The notes beneath the pieces were generated by a model. The model saw only the letters and a program-made list of their open reading frames with translations, did not search any database and had not been told where the DNA came from. The position numbers and the translations under genes are program-made. DNA of 64,000 bases from Gari tellinella (lineage: Eukaryota > Mollusca > Bivalvia > Cardiida > Psammobiidae): positions 6,386,001 to 6,450,000 of the forward strand of contig OV277864.1 in NCBI GenBank assembly GCA_922989275.2, in the 5' to 3' direction. Below are positions 45,171 to 56,977 of this stretch, one piece after another; positions within the stretch are counted from its first letter, which is position 1; every line of letters begins with the position of its first letter.

Positions 45171-46785
45171 TGGATAACACACGGATACTGTGCTAAAAAA
45201 CCTTTTCTAGAGGCGGTCAACCAAGGGATACAGTGCTACAAACCTTTTGTAGAGGCGGTCCATCAACAGATACCGTGTTATAAACGTTATCTAAGGGGGT
45301 TCCACTTACGGATACAGTGCTGGAAACGGTATATACTGGCAGTCCACCAACGGATACACTACTACAAACGTTATATAGATGCAGTCCATTAACGAATACA
45401 CTGCTAGAAACAGTATCAACAGACTGTTCACCAAGGGATACACTCCTATAAACAGTATCTTGAGGCAGTCCAAAAGCGTGCTAGAAACCATTTCTAAAGA
45501 CGTTCCACTATCATGTTCAGGGCTTAAAACATAATCTAAAGGCAGTCCACATACGGATACAGTGCTAAAAAGTTATCTAGAGGCGGTTCACCAATGGATA
45601 TAGTCCTAAAAAATTATCCAGAGACGGGCAACCAACATATACAGTGCTAAAAAAGTTATATATAAGCCGTCCACCAACAGAAGCAGTGCTGAAAAGTTAT
45701 CTAAAGGCGATCAACCAACATATACAGCGCTTTAAACGTTATCTAGAGGTGGGCCACCAATGGACACATTGCTACAAACGTTATCTAGAGGCGGTCCACC
45801 AACATATATAGTGCTTTTAACTTTATCTAGAGGCGGTCAACCAACATATAGTGCTAACATTATCTAGAGGCGGTCCACCAACATATACAGTGCTTTAAAC
45901 GTTATCTATAGGCGGTCCACCAACGGATACAGTGCTGGAAACAGTATATACAGGCGGTCAACCAACAGATACAGTGCTAAAAAAGTTATCGAGAAGCGAT
46001 CCACCAACAGATACAGCGATTTTAACGTTATCTAGAGGCGGTCCACCAACGGATACAGTGCTTAAAAAGTTTCAAAGAGGCGTTCCAACAATGGATACAG
46101 TGCTAGAACTTTTACAAGAGACGGTTCACCAACAGACACAGTGAACGAAACATTTTGTAGATGCGGTCTACAAACGGAAACAGTACTAAAACGTTACCTA
46201 GAGGCGGTTCACTAACGGATACAGTGCTAGAAACGTTATACGTTATAAAGAGGCGGTCCACCAACGGATACATTGCTAGAAACGTTATCTACTGGCGGTC
46301 CACCAAAGGATACAGTGCTAGAAAGGTTATCTAGAGGCGTCCCCCTACATATACAGTGATATACACTAGAAACCTTTTCCAGACGCGGTCCACCAACGTA
46401 CAAAGTGCTCGAAACCTTTCGTAGAGGAGGTCCACCAATTGATACAGTGTTAAAAACGGTATCTAGAGGCGGTCCACCTACGGATACAGTGCTAGAAAAC
46501 GTTATCTACAGGCGGTGTATCAACGGAAACGGTGCTTAAAACAGTATCTCCAGGCGGTCCACCAACGGATACAGTGCTTTAAACGTGATCTACATGCTGT
46601 TCATCAATGGATACAGTGCTACAAACGTTATCTAAAGGCGGTCCACCAAACAATACAGTGCTAAATCTTTTTGAAGAGGCGGTCCACCAACGGAAACAGC
46701 TTTTTAACGTTATCTAGAGGCGGTTCACCTACGGATACAGTGCTGGAAAGGGTATATATTGGCGGTACACCAACGGATACAGTGC
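45171..46785 (+). repeat. 42-bp minisatellite, array 1 (about 38 units)
   Basis: The repeat phrase GGCGGTCCACCAACGGATAC, AGTGCTAGAAAC, GTTATCTAGA recurs with 42-bp spacing and moderate divergence. Because 42 is a multiple of three, open stretches encode 14-residue repeats of the type RGGPPTDTVLETLS (for example at 45932-46144). Stops and indels interrupt the frame, so I do not call a gene. Confidence 0.93.
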
Positions 46786-47197
46786 AATAAATCATTAGGG
46801 ACTATTTTGGTCTATTTCACTGGATTGCGTCCCTTAAATACACCTAATGAAGAAGCCAAAATACGCATTGCGGTTTTCTCCCTTTGTGTCAATACATGAC
46901 AGATAACCAATCCTTATAAAATTGATAATGTTCGGCTCCGGTCGCCGATTGCCGGAAATTACGTGTTTCGGTGACTTGCCCACGACCCTATCACTGTGAT
47001 AATAAAACAGACGACATGCTGTGTGTATAATCTTCACTAAGTCTTATCGCCGTGGGTAATAAAATAATCTCACACTATTTCGGGTTCTCAGTTTAAGCAG
47101 GTTTCAATGAATAAGCCATTTAATAATATGTAAATAATGATTTATTACATGAAAATGAGAACTGAATAATTGCGTTCATTTGGTATTCATTAAGGTA

Positions 47198-47426
47198 CAG
47201 TAGAGAAAACGTTATTCTTTCCAGTTGAAACGCAAAGCACTAAAACGTAGAAAGGTAAACATTTTGGAAAATTCTGACGAATTATGTTTATCTTAGTGAC
47301 AAACAGTTTGGAGCCTGATAAGACGTCGGTTACCCGGCGTCTGATCTGGCTCCAAACTGTTTGTAATTGAAATAATAGTTTTATCGTAAACGCGTATATT
47401 GAGAAATAATAACGATTTCCCCGCTG
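47198..47426 (-). mobile_element. MITE family A copy, inverted
   Basis: It starts CAGTAGAGAAAACGTTATTC after TA and ends GATTTCCCCGCTG before TA. The palindrome core carries GATAAGACGTCGGTTACCCG. Confidence 0.82.
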
Positions 47427-48080
47427 TAGCTAATATTTGGTACATGTAACATAATAATGTATTTGTTCTATAAGACAAAAATGAAACGTCTAATACAATG
47501 TCATGAATATACAGTGTTTGATTTCAGAGTACCAGATCTAAATAATTACTACTTTTTTTTAATTTTTAATTTTTACTTTTACTCAAATCTTATGCAAACA
47601 TTATTTTTCTGTATCCAAATACACGTTTAATTTTCTTATACACGTTGCTCGCCATTCTCGCCAAAATATTGACTAAAAGTAAATGAACGGCACACACTTT
47701 ATCATTGTAGACGATTCTTTTTTTTTCTTCTTCTTTTTTGGCCTGGTACTTTGAACGACAGCTTTTAAGTTTAACTGCCTGAGCAGTTTGGGTCCTCCTA
47801 AGACGCCGTGTAACTCGGCCACTTACCAGGACACAAACTATTCGACACAGATTTAATACATGCATTTAAACTAGCCGAAATTTGCTTTTGGTAATCATTT
47901 CAGACATTTTCATCTTAACAGAAATAATTCAACATAATACAAAACGTGCCCTGAATCTAAGCAACGCTTTGATCCAAACATATCAAGAAAGCTCTGAAAA
48001 AATTGAACACACAAAGTTGAATGAAAGTAAAGGAGCTTTCGGCTTAAACTACAGTAACAATCAGAGACATTGATGCAATA

Positions 48081-48238
48081 AAGCCTCTCTAATGCGACCG
48101 CCCGGTCATTATGATTTGGGATTTTTAATTGCAGGCGATTGCTTAGCACAGGGGTGAGTCGTATTGGGGCTACGCATTAGGCTGTCACCCTGAGGCCGAC
48201 CATGATACTTATATGGAGTGGTCGCGTTAGAAAGGCTT
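48081..48238. mobile_element. MITE with AAGCCTCTCTAATGCGACC ends
   Basis: AAGCCTCTCTAATGCGACC at the left and GGTCGCGTTAGAAAGGCTT at the right form a good inverted repeat, with TA on each side. About 158 bp, no coding capacity. Confidence 0.78.
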
Positions 48239-50581
48239 TATAGATCAGTACCACTCGAATGACACATCAAACATTTGTTTTATTGTTAGTTAACCATTTC
48301 ACTGCCTCTATTATGACGTAATAACGATTAACCCGTCAAACACAGCCGCTGCTATATTATCGCCCGCATTTTGTATTCATGCGTTAGCGTTTACTTTATT
48401 TTTTGGGGAATTGTATGCAGTTTTAACTTAAGAACAATTAATGTGAGTGTCAAACAGATCGAAAATTGATCAGACACCGCATGCGTAATTAGGATCCAAA
48501 CTGTTTTCAAAAGTCAGTGTCGTCGGCTTAGGCAGTTAAAAGGTTAATGACAGTAAGCAATCTTATGCCTAAAACTGTTTCCGGCTCATTTCACACAACC
48601 CTTCATATGCAAACAAAGTATGTTTGAAAATCACAACTTCTTATCAAACAGCGTAGACTCAGATCACTCAAAGAAACCATCTGATCAGGGTTTGCATAGT
48701 CTTCTATTCAGTAATGCAGTTTAAGAATGACAGCCCGAAGCAGTTAAATATTGACTAGATTTAACTGGACTGGACTGAAATTTGCCATTTGCATTTTCAC
48801 GAGTGATTGAATTATCATAAGTATTTTAAAATATATTTATGTACAGTCAATGACCCGTAAAACGACCGTCCGGTCAAAAAGACTTGAGATATGTAACTAA
48901 GGGTGGCTGCTTAATGCAGGACAAAAGTGGTCCATAAACCTCTTACAGGAGCTTTCTCCATTAAACTATTGTCCCTGAATATTAGGGGAACAATAGCTAG
49001 TTAGTTACCTCGACCAAAGTGTCAACATTCTACCAACCAACTAACAAATCAGAGGGTTATTGTGTATGTGATGAAAGATTATCCGAATCAATTTGCTAAA
49101 AACAAACAATTACTCAACTTTATTATCTCCATCATCAAAGAAACATCTTGCATAACTTCTCAGTTAAAGATAATGGGACCAAATTATTAAAACTTTATTA
49201 CATCATATCATGATATTATGTAAACTTTACCTAAGTGGTTTTCCCGATCTTATGATGTATTTTTCTCAGTTTACCTGGTAAAAGGTTATTACACGGTTTA
49301 TAACTAATTGCATACATTTTAGATCTATATAGCACTAGAATTTATTTCAAAGTTACAAATACTTCGTTAATTCTTTTGCGTAAAACTTCCATTTCAGACT
49401 GCCCAAAATTAAGCTTATTTAAATGGTCATTTCTTTCATGAAAGTACTGGATCCTTCTCTATATTCCTCTTATCTGTTTCTATACTGTCTTCACATACTT
49501 ACAATGGTTTCAAGACCAATCATGTAGGATCATATAGGATGATCTCTGATCTGGGACTATACTGTTTGCATTTCGAAGTATTTAAAGGTTATTCAAAGCA
49601 ATTCAATGCAAAATATTACTCAACATTCGATCTTTAAGATAACGCAGCATATTGGATAATATTTCATTACAAGAAAATTTGACAAAATTTAAAAAAATTT
49701 CAAATCCAATTAAATTAGGTAATTTACCTGATCGTTTATTTTATTCAATTTTTCATGACACTTTGGTAAAATAAGTTATTACACATTATAACCAATCACA
49801 TGTTTAAAACAATTATAAATAGATTCATTCAACATAAAACTTTATAAATTCTGCTGCTACAAACGTTTCGTATAGGATGTCTCAAATTTACGCTTTGTTG
49901 CATTTGTCTTTTCTTAATCTGTTAATGCAACAGATTATGCTAATAGGGTTGAAATATATCCTTTCCCTTGGCAGATTTATGATACCAGCAATAAACGCCC
50001 CGGGGGGTTTCCCGCTGATATTGCTACGGTCGTTAATTTCCGTCGGAAATTTACGAACCTTAACGAGTGGTTCTAATAAATCGATATCATGAAATATAGT
50101 GTAATTCAACCTAAAAAATACTGTACAAGATACTAAGTTATTTTTCAGAAAATTATATCATTAAAAAGAACAATGTTTTCTTAATTTACTCATAACGGGG
50201 CGAATATTTAATTTTGATAAATAAATTGCTTTTAAGAGCCAAGCATGGTACAACCCTCCCCCTTTTTTGCATAATCGTATAAGAATATATAAGCAGCACT
50301 TTACTGTTTAAATAATCAAAAAAATACTGTTGAAGATGAAATATCATTTTAAAACACAATATACCATAATAAAGTGTAGATGTAGACCTTTCAACTCATA
50401 ACGGGGCGAATATTGTGATTGGAATAATAATTGGTTTAATTGCAGTTACAAAAATTGTCCCCTATCAATTCTTTGTAATCTAAATCGATGGCTTCTTGCT
50501 GGACAGTCACGTATCGGCTTATTTTCAAGGGGAGTAACTCCCTCGATTAAGCCAGGCATTTCACTAAAATAGTCCCTAATG

Positions 50582-51452
50582 TGTTATCTACAGGCAGTCC
50601 ACCAGCGGATACAGTGCTTGAAACCTTTTCTAAAGGTTTGCCCATCAGCGGATACAGTGCTAGAAACGTTATCTACAGGAGGTCCACAAACAGATACAGT
50701 GCTAGAAACGTTATCTAGAGGACGTCCACCAATAGATACAGTGCTAGAAACCTTTTCTGGAGGCCGTCCACCAACGGATACAGTGCTTAAACTTTATCTA
50801 AAGGCGGTCCACCAACGAATAGAGTGCTAGAAACGATACCTAGAGGACTTCCACCAATGGATACAGAACAGAACAGAACAAAACAGACATTTATTTGAAT
50901 TGAGCATACAAGCTTACCATTATAGCATATAAACATAATAGCATTAAACAGATGGTACTAAAATTATGAGATACAAAGCATGTTTAACAGAACGATCAAC
51001 ACGGACCATGTATCACGAGATTAGCAGTGCTAGAAACATTTTCTAGAGGCCGTACACCAACGGATGCAATGCTGAAACTTTATCTAAAGGCGGTCCACCA
51101 ACGGAAAGAATGCTAGAAAAGTTATCTACAGGCGGTCCATTATCGGATTCAGTGCTAAAATGTTTTCTACAGGCGGGCCACTAAAGGATACAGTGCTAGA
51201 AAGGTTATCTAGAAGCAGTCCACCAACGGATACAGTTGTTAAATAGTTATCGATAGGCCGTCCACCAACTGATACAGTGCTAGAAACTTTTTCTAGAGGC
51301 CGTCCACAAACGGATACAGTGCTAAAACTTTATCTTAAGGCGGCCCATCAACGGACAGAGTGCTAGAAAGTTTATCTACAGGCGGTCCATCAACGGATTC
51401 AGTGCTAAAATTTTATCGTTATCTACATGCGGTCCACCAAAGGATACAGTGT
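50582..51452 (+). repeat. 42-bp minisatellite, array 2
   Basis: Same unit and orientation as the array at 45171. It is interrupted at about 50866-51025 by foreign sequence. The frame at 50579-50830 reads repeated PPTDTVLETLSRG-like residues. Probably the continuation of array 1 beyond the inserted segment. Confidence 0.92.
50866..51025 (-). mobile_element. Short retroposon 3' end inside the minisatellite
   Basis: About 160 bases unlike the array, starting with ACAGAACAGAACAGAACAAA. Read on the minus strand this is a 3' tail of tandem GTTCT units after TTTATATGC...AATAAATGTC, typical of CR1/L2-type LINE (or dependent SINE) 3' ends with short terminal repeats. The family is not assigned. Confidence 0.55.
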
Positions 51453-52539
51453 TTTTCACTTGATAATGTTGTGAAATAACATGTTATTGGCAAAAAAGGG
51501 CCTATGTTAATATGCGACTAACAATATACGTACATGTACATGCATATCATAAAACTGCTTTAAACCCTAAATTAAGGGCAGACAATTCAAACAAAAATAC
51601 TTTTAGTTGCAAACATCATCCTTTTCTATTAATTATGTGTAAATCTAGAATTGCCAGTTAAAGTTTATAAATTGAATTGTCTCTTTCTGCCCAAAGATAA
51701 TGTACGACATATTAACAATATGACAGTAATTTAAAAAGGGGAGGTAATATTTTTGTTCAATTTCACACAAAGACTGTGCTATATAACCCATGGGTTATAT
51801 ATTTAGTTTGTGAATATATAAGGCTTTCATGTAAAGAAAGTTTCATGATTTTATCTTATTTCTATAATATATATGCAATATTTATAAATGGAAAAGTGAA
51901 TTGTTTTGTATAAAATTTGCATTCTGTACTTTTGAGCAGAGATAACTTGAATAAAATATGAGTTATGTCCAATTGTTTTTGCATTTTTACTTTCAGTTAG
52001 ATATGTTGCATAGATGAGTCACTTTGTGTCAGATATATAAGTTAGCTAAAAACAATTATATTAGTGTAACAACTACACATAAAATTACGTATTTGTCCAT
52101 TTATGCAAGGGGAGGGTGAATCTTCAAAGTCAGATTTTTTACTAAAGCTCCAACACTGAAAGTGCAGAAAATAGGATCTGAACCTACAGACCATGGCCTT
52201 TCAGAAAAACATAGTGACAGAAAGTGCCCCTATGGGGGGAGGGTTCATATTATTGGCCAGCAGCCTAATAGCAAATAGAAAACATTGGCAATGTGTACTC
52301 ATGCTAGTCATAAGCTTGGTTACATAAAACATCAGAAACTATTCCTAGCGGGAAAATATATTCACAAGGGTGGCGAGTTTTAATTGCATTTGCTAATATT
52401 TGCGTATATTTTCGTTTAAATGGGAATGCATAATGTCTTCGTCACTGTATTTTAAGAGTTCAGTAGGTTACTATGGTAAAGCTATGGTCCTTGTATATTA
52501 ATGAGCAGTATAAATGAAACGTGAACTCCTAGGTATATA
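51453..52539. other. No gene recognised
   Basis: AT-rich; two GGGGAGGGT-like patches near 52110 and 52240. No structural feature seen. Confidence 0.5.
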
Positions 52540-52784
52540 CAGTGGAGAAAACGTTACTCTTTTCCGTTTAAACGTAACGAAACGCAAACGCAAATCACTA
52601 AAACGTAGAAACGTACATTTTTGGACAATTCTGAAAATTCACTTTTATTTTGGTGGCAAATAGTTTGAAGCCTGATCAGACGCCGGGTTACCCGGCGTCT
52701 GATCTGGCTGAAAACGGTTTGCAATAGAAATAATAGTTTTATGGTAATCGCGTTTATTGGGAAAGAATAACAGTTTCTCCACTG
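52540..52784 (-). mobile_element. MITE family A copy, inverted
   Basis: It starts CAGTGGAGAAAACGTTACTC and ends AACAGTTTCTCCACTG, flanked by TA. The central palindrome AGACGCCGGGTTACCCGGCG is intact at the tip. Confidence 0.9.
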
Positions 52785-53319
52785 TACGTATGCTTACCAT
52801 AGCGATGCGGTTCTTATCTACTCCTGAAATATTCAAAATCAGTTTCTAGATCGTGCACTGCATAATTAGATGGCACGCTATTCAGCACGTAAAGATACAT
52901 AACGACTATGTTACTATCATCGTTAGTAAATTGCTGTCTGAAAAAACAACAACAATTACACAGAAAAATAGTTAAGCTTTATTCATTTCCAGACTTGAGA
53001 AACTAGAAAATGTGTCGATCAGTATGGGTCCAGATACGCGTCTCGGCTGGATCCAAATTGCTTGCAACTGCCTATTAAATTATTTAGCAAAGAGAACGGC
53101 TTATGTTTGATAAAATAGGCGTTGTCCAGATAAGTCGGAATGTATGCCCTGATCACCATCGAAAATTAGGATCTTAAGTCATATACGTTCTTAGCATCAA
53201 TTCATATTCCGTTGAAATAGCTTTTCAATACATATTTCAATACAAAGTGATCTAGATGAATGTAGAACTGTTCTAAATTGATAAGTATCTGACGCAATAC
53301 ATTAAGAACTACACATTGA

Positions 53320-53482
53320 ACCCTTTCACCCTCAAGGACGCTAAAAACGCGTTTGATAACAATTTGGATCCTGATCAGACGCCGCGTAACACTTTTGAAA
53401 TTATATTGCAGACAACAAAACAGAAGCAGGCGACAATGAAACGGTGAAATTCCTATGAAAAATTTGGCAGTGAAAGGGTAAA
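53320..53482. mobile_element. AACCCTTTCAC-ended MITE with a GATCAGACGCCG half-hairpin
   Basis: GAACCCTTTCACCCTCAAGG at the left and GGCAGTGAAAGGGTAAAAG at the right are inverted. Inside, TTTGGATCCTGATCAGACGC and CGCGTAAC keep only one arm. GCAGACAACAAAACAGAAGC follows, a phrase shared with the elements at 56042, 59004 and 63830. Confidence 0.55.
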
Positions 53483-53680
53483 AGTCGTAAAACACTAGTA
53501 TAATTAGTCCTGATCAAAGTCTTTATACAAAGTGGAGAATACGTAAGTCGTATTCAAAAAACGAATATTCGCTAAATCAATGATGAAATACGGTTCTGGC
53601 CCAGATCAGACAAGTAACACTGAGTCAGAACAGACTACAAACTGTAAATCTGTATAAATCAGGTTTTATGCAATGTAGTA

Positions 53681-53926
53681 CAGTGGAGAATCTGTTATTC
53701 TTTCCCAATAAACGCGTTTACGCTAAAACTATTATTTACAATACAAACAGTTTGGAGCCAGATCAGACGCCGGGTAACCCGTCGTCTGTTCAGGCTCCAA
53801 ACTGTTTGCCACCAAGATAAACATGAATTATCAGAATTGTCTAAAAATTGTACTTTTTTACGTTTTAGTGTTTTGCGTTTGCGTACGTTTGCGTTTAAAC
53901 GGGAAAGAATAAAAGATTCTCCACTG
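53681..53926 (+). mobile_element. MITE family A copy, near consensus
   Basis: 246 bp, TA-flanked, ends intact. The palindrome tip reads GCCGGGTAACCCGTCGTC with one mismatch. Confidence 0.92.
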
Positions 53927-54028
53927 TAGTAGGAAATTACTTTATTCTTTCCCAATAAACGCATTATACGCAAACACTCTTTTTCAATTACAAACCGTTT
54001 TTGGGCTAGATCAGACGCCGGCTGACCC

Positions 54029-54272
54029 GGGGCCCGTTTTACTAAACCACTTACGCAAAATATTTGCGTAAGTCCAAATCGTTTAACTCTTATTTTTCGA
54101 TCATAAACGTTTGCAAACAGCAAATAGCCAGATCAGAGGACGCGCTAAAAGCGCGTCCTCTTGATCTGGCTATTTTTTGTTTGTAACAAGTGATAATAAA
54201 AAATATAAATTAAAATTTAAAATTTTGACTTACGCAACTAATTTGCGTAAGTTGTTTAGTAAAACGGGCCCC
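54029..54272. mobile_element. MITE with GGGGCCCGTTTTACTAAAC ends
   Basis: GGGGCCCGTTTTACTAAACC and its inverted partner GTTTAGTAAAACGGGCCCC bound 244 bp. Subterminal ACTTACGCAA.ATTTGCGTAAG palindromes repeat at both ends. At the centre (54111-54183) sits a hairpin AAATAGCCAGATCAGAGGAC, GCGCTAAAAGCGC, then the complement. Confidence 0.85.
54111..54183. repeat. Hairpin inside the GGGGCCCG MITE
   Basis: The stem AACAGCAAATAGCCAGATCA then GAGGACGCGC pairs with GCGCGTCCTC then TTGATCTGGCTATTTTTTGT. AACAG at the edge and GATCAGA.GACGC inside echo the main hairpin family. Confidence 0.75.
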
Positions 54273-54595
54273 AGGTGTCCGTTCAGGCGCCAAACTGTTT
54301 GTTGCTGAAATTTAAATTAATTTTCAAAAACACTTTTCTATCTTCATTTTATTGCATTGCGTTTCGTTTGCGTTTATATGAGAAAGAAAAATAAATTTTT
54401 CATTGTGATAAATCGATACGATTTCAAGTAATTGTCATTTTATTGCATTGGGTTTAATTTCGTTAAACGGGAAAGAAAAACGTTTTTCTCGCCGTATTTA
54501 TATTAGATTAGGTTATCAGATCATATTTATCCTGAAGTATTGAAACATATTAGCTTAATGGCTATTTTATGTTATTACTTTATGTAGATTTTATA

Positions 54596-54822
54596 CAGTG
54601 GATAAGTTGCTATTTTTCCAATAAATGCGTTCATTCGTACACAAATACAGAGCCTATGTCCCTTGCAAACAGTTTGGAGCCAGATTAGATGAAAAGGATC
54701 TAAACTGTTTTTCAATCGGAAATAAAAAAAATCAAATCATCAAAATGTTCAACAACTTGTCATTTTCTCTATATGGTATTTGCGTTTCGTTTCGTTTAAA
54801 GAGGAAAATGACGTCTTTACTG
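54596..54822 (+). mobile_element. MITE family A copy, diverged
   Basis: It starts CAGTGGATAAGTTGCTATTT after TA and ends GACGTCTTTACTG before TA. The hairpin is reduced to one arm, TTTGGAGCCAGATTAGATGA, plus AAACTGTTTTTC. Confidence 0.75.
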
Positions 54823-55057
54823 TATGACCTATTTGCCTCGTGATTTTATCTCCTACAGACACTAAATTTACTGATGTTACTTTTGCTTCTCCGGAAAATC
54901 TTGTCCGTGAAGCATTACATGTACATTATAATCGAACTACAGTAGAAATATTATTCTTTCCAAGTGAAATGAACCATATGCAAATATGTAATGCATAAAA
55001 ATAATGAGAGTTTTTGTAAAATTCTGACGATCAATTTTCATCAGAGTAGATCTAGTA

Positions 55058-55303
55058 CAGTGGAGAATCTGTTATTCTTTCCCAATAAACGCGTTTACGC
55101 TAACACTATTTTTTGCAGTGCAAACAGTTTGGAGCCAGATCAGACGCCGGGTAACCCGGCGTCTGATCAGGCTCCAAACTGTTTGCCACCAAGATAAACA
55201 TGAATTATCAGAATTGTCCAAAAGTTGTTCTTTTCTACGTTTTAGCGCTTTGCGTTTGCGTACGTTTGCGTTTAACCGGGAAAGAATAACAGATTCTCCA
55301 CTG
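55058..55303 (+). mobile_element. MITE family A copy, near consensus
   Basis: 246 bp, TA-flanked. The central 67-bp palindrome from about 55122 has a single mismatched pair. A good reference copy for the family. Confidence 0.94.
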
Positions 55304-55547
55304 TACATGTAGACCGCTTATACTCTGATCAGGTACCGGGTTGCGTCTGATCTGGCTCTAACCCGTATGCAATTAACGTTAAGTTTATATAAACGCGTTC
55401 ATTGGAAAAAGATAACTTACTTCCCAATGTTATAGAGCCTTAATTAGAGTTTTCAAAAACATTTTTTTTTCTGTTTGATAGCAAGATACTTTTAAGCTGT
55501 TTTTATTTGTTATATAAAATGCGGATGTATAAATTGATAACACCATT

Positions 55548-55815
55548 AACCCATTTGCTCCATGTGAATTTTACTATGCTTATATATTGGGTTATTACAT
55601 TTTTTGTCTAAGTTGTGCCTGGTTTAAATTTTCATTTCCGGTTTTTTCTATATTGAAATTTCTATCAGCAAACAGAGTAGACTCTGATCAGACGACGCAG
55701 TATGATCAGAGTCTACACTGTTTGCCTATATCATATATATGGGATCGGGGTACACATGTATTCATGAGTACTCGTTTAGGTTGCCGTAATAACGTACTTG
55801 AAGTGTATCCCTTTC
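55548..55815 (+). mobile_element. Repeat family H, copy 1, with a GTAGACTC hairpin core
   Basis: Sequence around the hairpin at 55668-55725 (ACCCATTTGCTCCATGTGAA, TATTGAAATTTCTATCAGCA, then CATATATATGGGATC) matches 61720-61945. Both hairpins carry AGTAGACTC or TGTAGACTC arms. Ends not fixed. Confidence 0.65.
55668..55725. repeat. Hairpin, GTAGACTC arm variant
   Basis: GCAAACAGAGTAGACTCTGA pairs with TCAGAGTCTACACTGTTTGC; the tip is shortened to ACGACGCAGTA. Confidence 0.8.
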
Positions 55816-56041
55816 ACTATAAATAAACCTTTTGCATTTATTCATACATTTAGGAAGACTTCATTCTTTCCCAATAAACCTTTATTTACTTAAGCTACGT
55901 ATTATGCCAAATGTTGTATTTTTAATAAAAGCCTGGCGTCTCACTAGGCTCCACATTGTCACACAGATTTAACTTAATTCGTCAATATTCTTAAACAACT
56001 GTCAGTTTCTATATTTATGACATTGGGTTTGCATCTATGTA

Positions 56042-56437
56042 CAGCGCTCACTCTCTACATGTACAACGACATCCAATTGGAGAAAGATTGTGTGCGTTGT
56101 TCCTTATGAGTCGTTATAGAGAGGGAAATAGGTTTACATTTGCAAACAGCTTGAATCCAGATCAGACACCGCGTAACGCGTCGTCTGATCTGGATTCAAG
56201 CTGTTTGTCACTCGTCATTATATTTATTCTATCAAAATGTCCACATACGTATACATTTGAGAAAAACAGCAGACAAAAAATGTAAGCAGACGACATTGCG
56301 ACCATGAAAAGGTTGAACATAATTGTCTTGTTTGGGGAACAGCGGCAAGAGTCGTTGTAAGGAGGGAGTCGTTGTTGGGAGGGCCGTTGTAAGGAGGGAG
56401 TCGTTGTTGGGAGGGCCGATGTAGAGAGGGAGCACTG
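56042..56437 (+). mobile_element. MITE family E, copy 1 (CAGTGCTCCCTCTCTACA ends)
   Basis: Left end CAGCGCTCACTCTCTACATG, right end GTAGAGAGGGAGCACTG, TA on both sides. Core hairpin at 56142-56208 with CTTGAATCC arms. Near the right end two 32-bp units of GTTGTAAGGAGGGAGTCGTT plus GTTGGGAGGGCC stand in tandem (about 56350-56420). Confidence 0.8.
56142..56208. repeat. Hairpin, CTTGAATCC arm variant
   Basis: GCAAACAGCTTGAATCCAGA pairs with TCTGGATTCAAGCTGTTTGT. The tip is CAGACACCGCGTAACGCG. Confidence 0.85.
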
Positions 56438-56798
56438 TAGTGTCGGTTCACACATTCAAACTTAGCGACGAGTATGCTCGTCATTAACAAACAGTATACA
56501 TGTATAGATATAAAATATCCACATGCAAACAGTGTAGACCTTATCAGAGAGCTCCCGCATAGTAGGAGTGCCCTAATCAAAGGAGTGCAATTTTTGTCAT
56601 TTTGAAATATATTGTTAAATTTAATATCAACGTATATAGTAAAACTCTTATAAAACTTATTGGAAATTGGAATTGTCCATATAAAGTTTCAGGGATGGAT
56701 AAGTTTAACGGAAAATATAACGTATTCTCCACTATACCAAAGGTACTAACTAATTCATTTGTGGCATTTTCGCTAACTTTAACAGTAACACCAGAGCA

Positions 56799-56977
56799 CC
56801 AGATAAGGGTAGTTTTTCAAAAACTAAAATCTTTATTTCTGAATTAAACCCTATGGTGTCACTACTCATTAGAATCGTCTCTTCGAGACGATTCTAATGA
56901 GTAGTAACACCATAGGATTTGGTGCTAAAAATAGTGAGAAAATGTGGGATTTGTTGAAAAAACTACCTCTTATCTGG
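56799..56977. mobile_element. MITE with CCAGATAAGGG ends, copy 2
   Basis: It starts CCAGATAAGGGTAGTTTTTC and ends GAAAAAACTACCTCTTATCTGG. The centre is a strong hairpin, CTACTCATTAGAATCGTCTC then TTCGAGACGATTCTAATGAG. Arms and centre are both complementary, so the whole element can fold. Confidence 0.85.

Larger units (their letters stand above)
46793..50581. mobile_element. 3.8-kb segment with inverted ends splitting the minisatellite
   Basis: The 42-bp array stops at CATTAGGGACTATTTTGG (46793) and resumes right after the complement AAAATAGTCCCTAATG (ending 50581), in the same orientation. This is the layout expected if a DNA element with about 16-bp inverted ends had inserted into one array. 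No transposase and no clear target duplication are visible. Inside are a family A MITE (47198), another MITE (48081), two direct copies of ACTCATAACGGGGCGAATAT (50188 and 50394) and a GC-richer patch at 49970-50095. That patch's minus frame PLVKVRKFPTEINDRSNISG looks coding-like but is unassigned. Confidence 0.6.
53927..54412 (+). mobile_element. Diverged family A MITE interrupted by another MITE
   Basis: TATTCTTTCCCAATAAACGC at 53942 and TTGCGTTTATATGAGAAAGA at about 54366 are the arms of an old family A copy. Its central palindrome is split at GACCC/AGGTGTCC by the element at 54029-54272. Confidence 0.7.

Noticed and set aside
45171..46785. CRISPR or coding gene in the 42-bp array
   Set aside because: Units are contiguous and diverged, with frame breaks and stops. 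No cas genes or splice structure are visible.
52140..52220. Possible tRNA gene (GATCTGAACCTACAGACC)
   Set aside because: No matching D arm or acceptor stem could be drawn.
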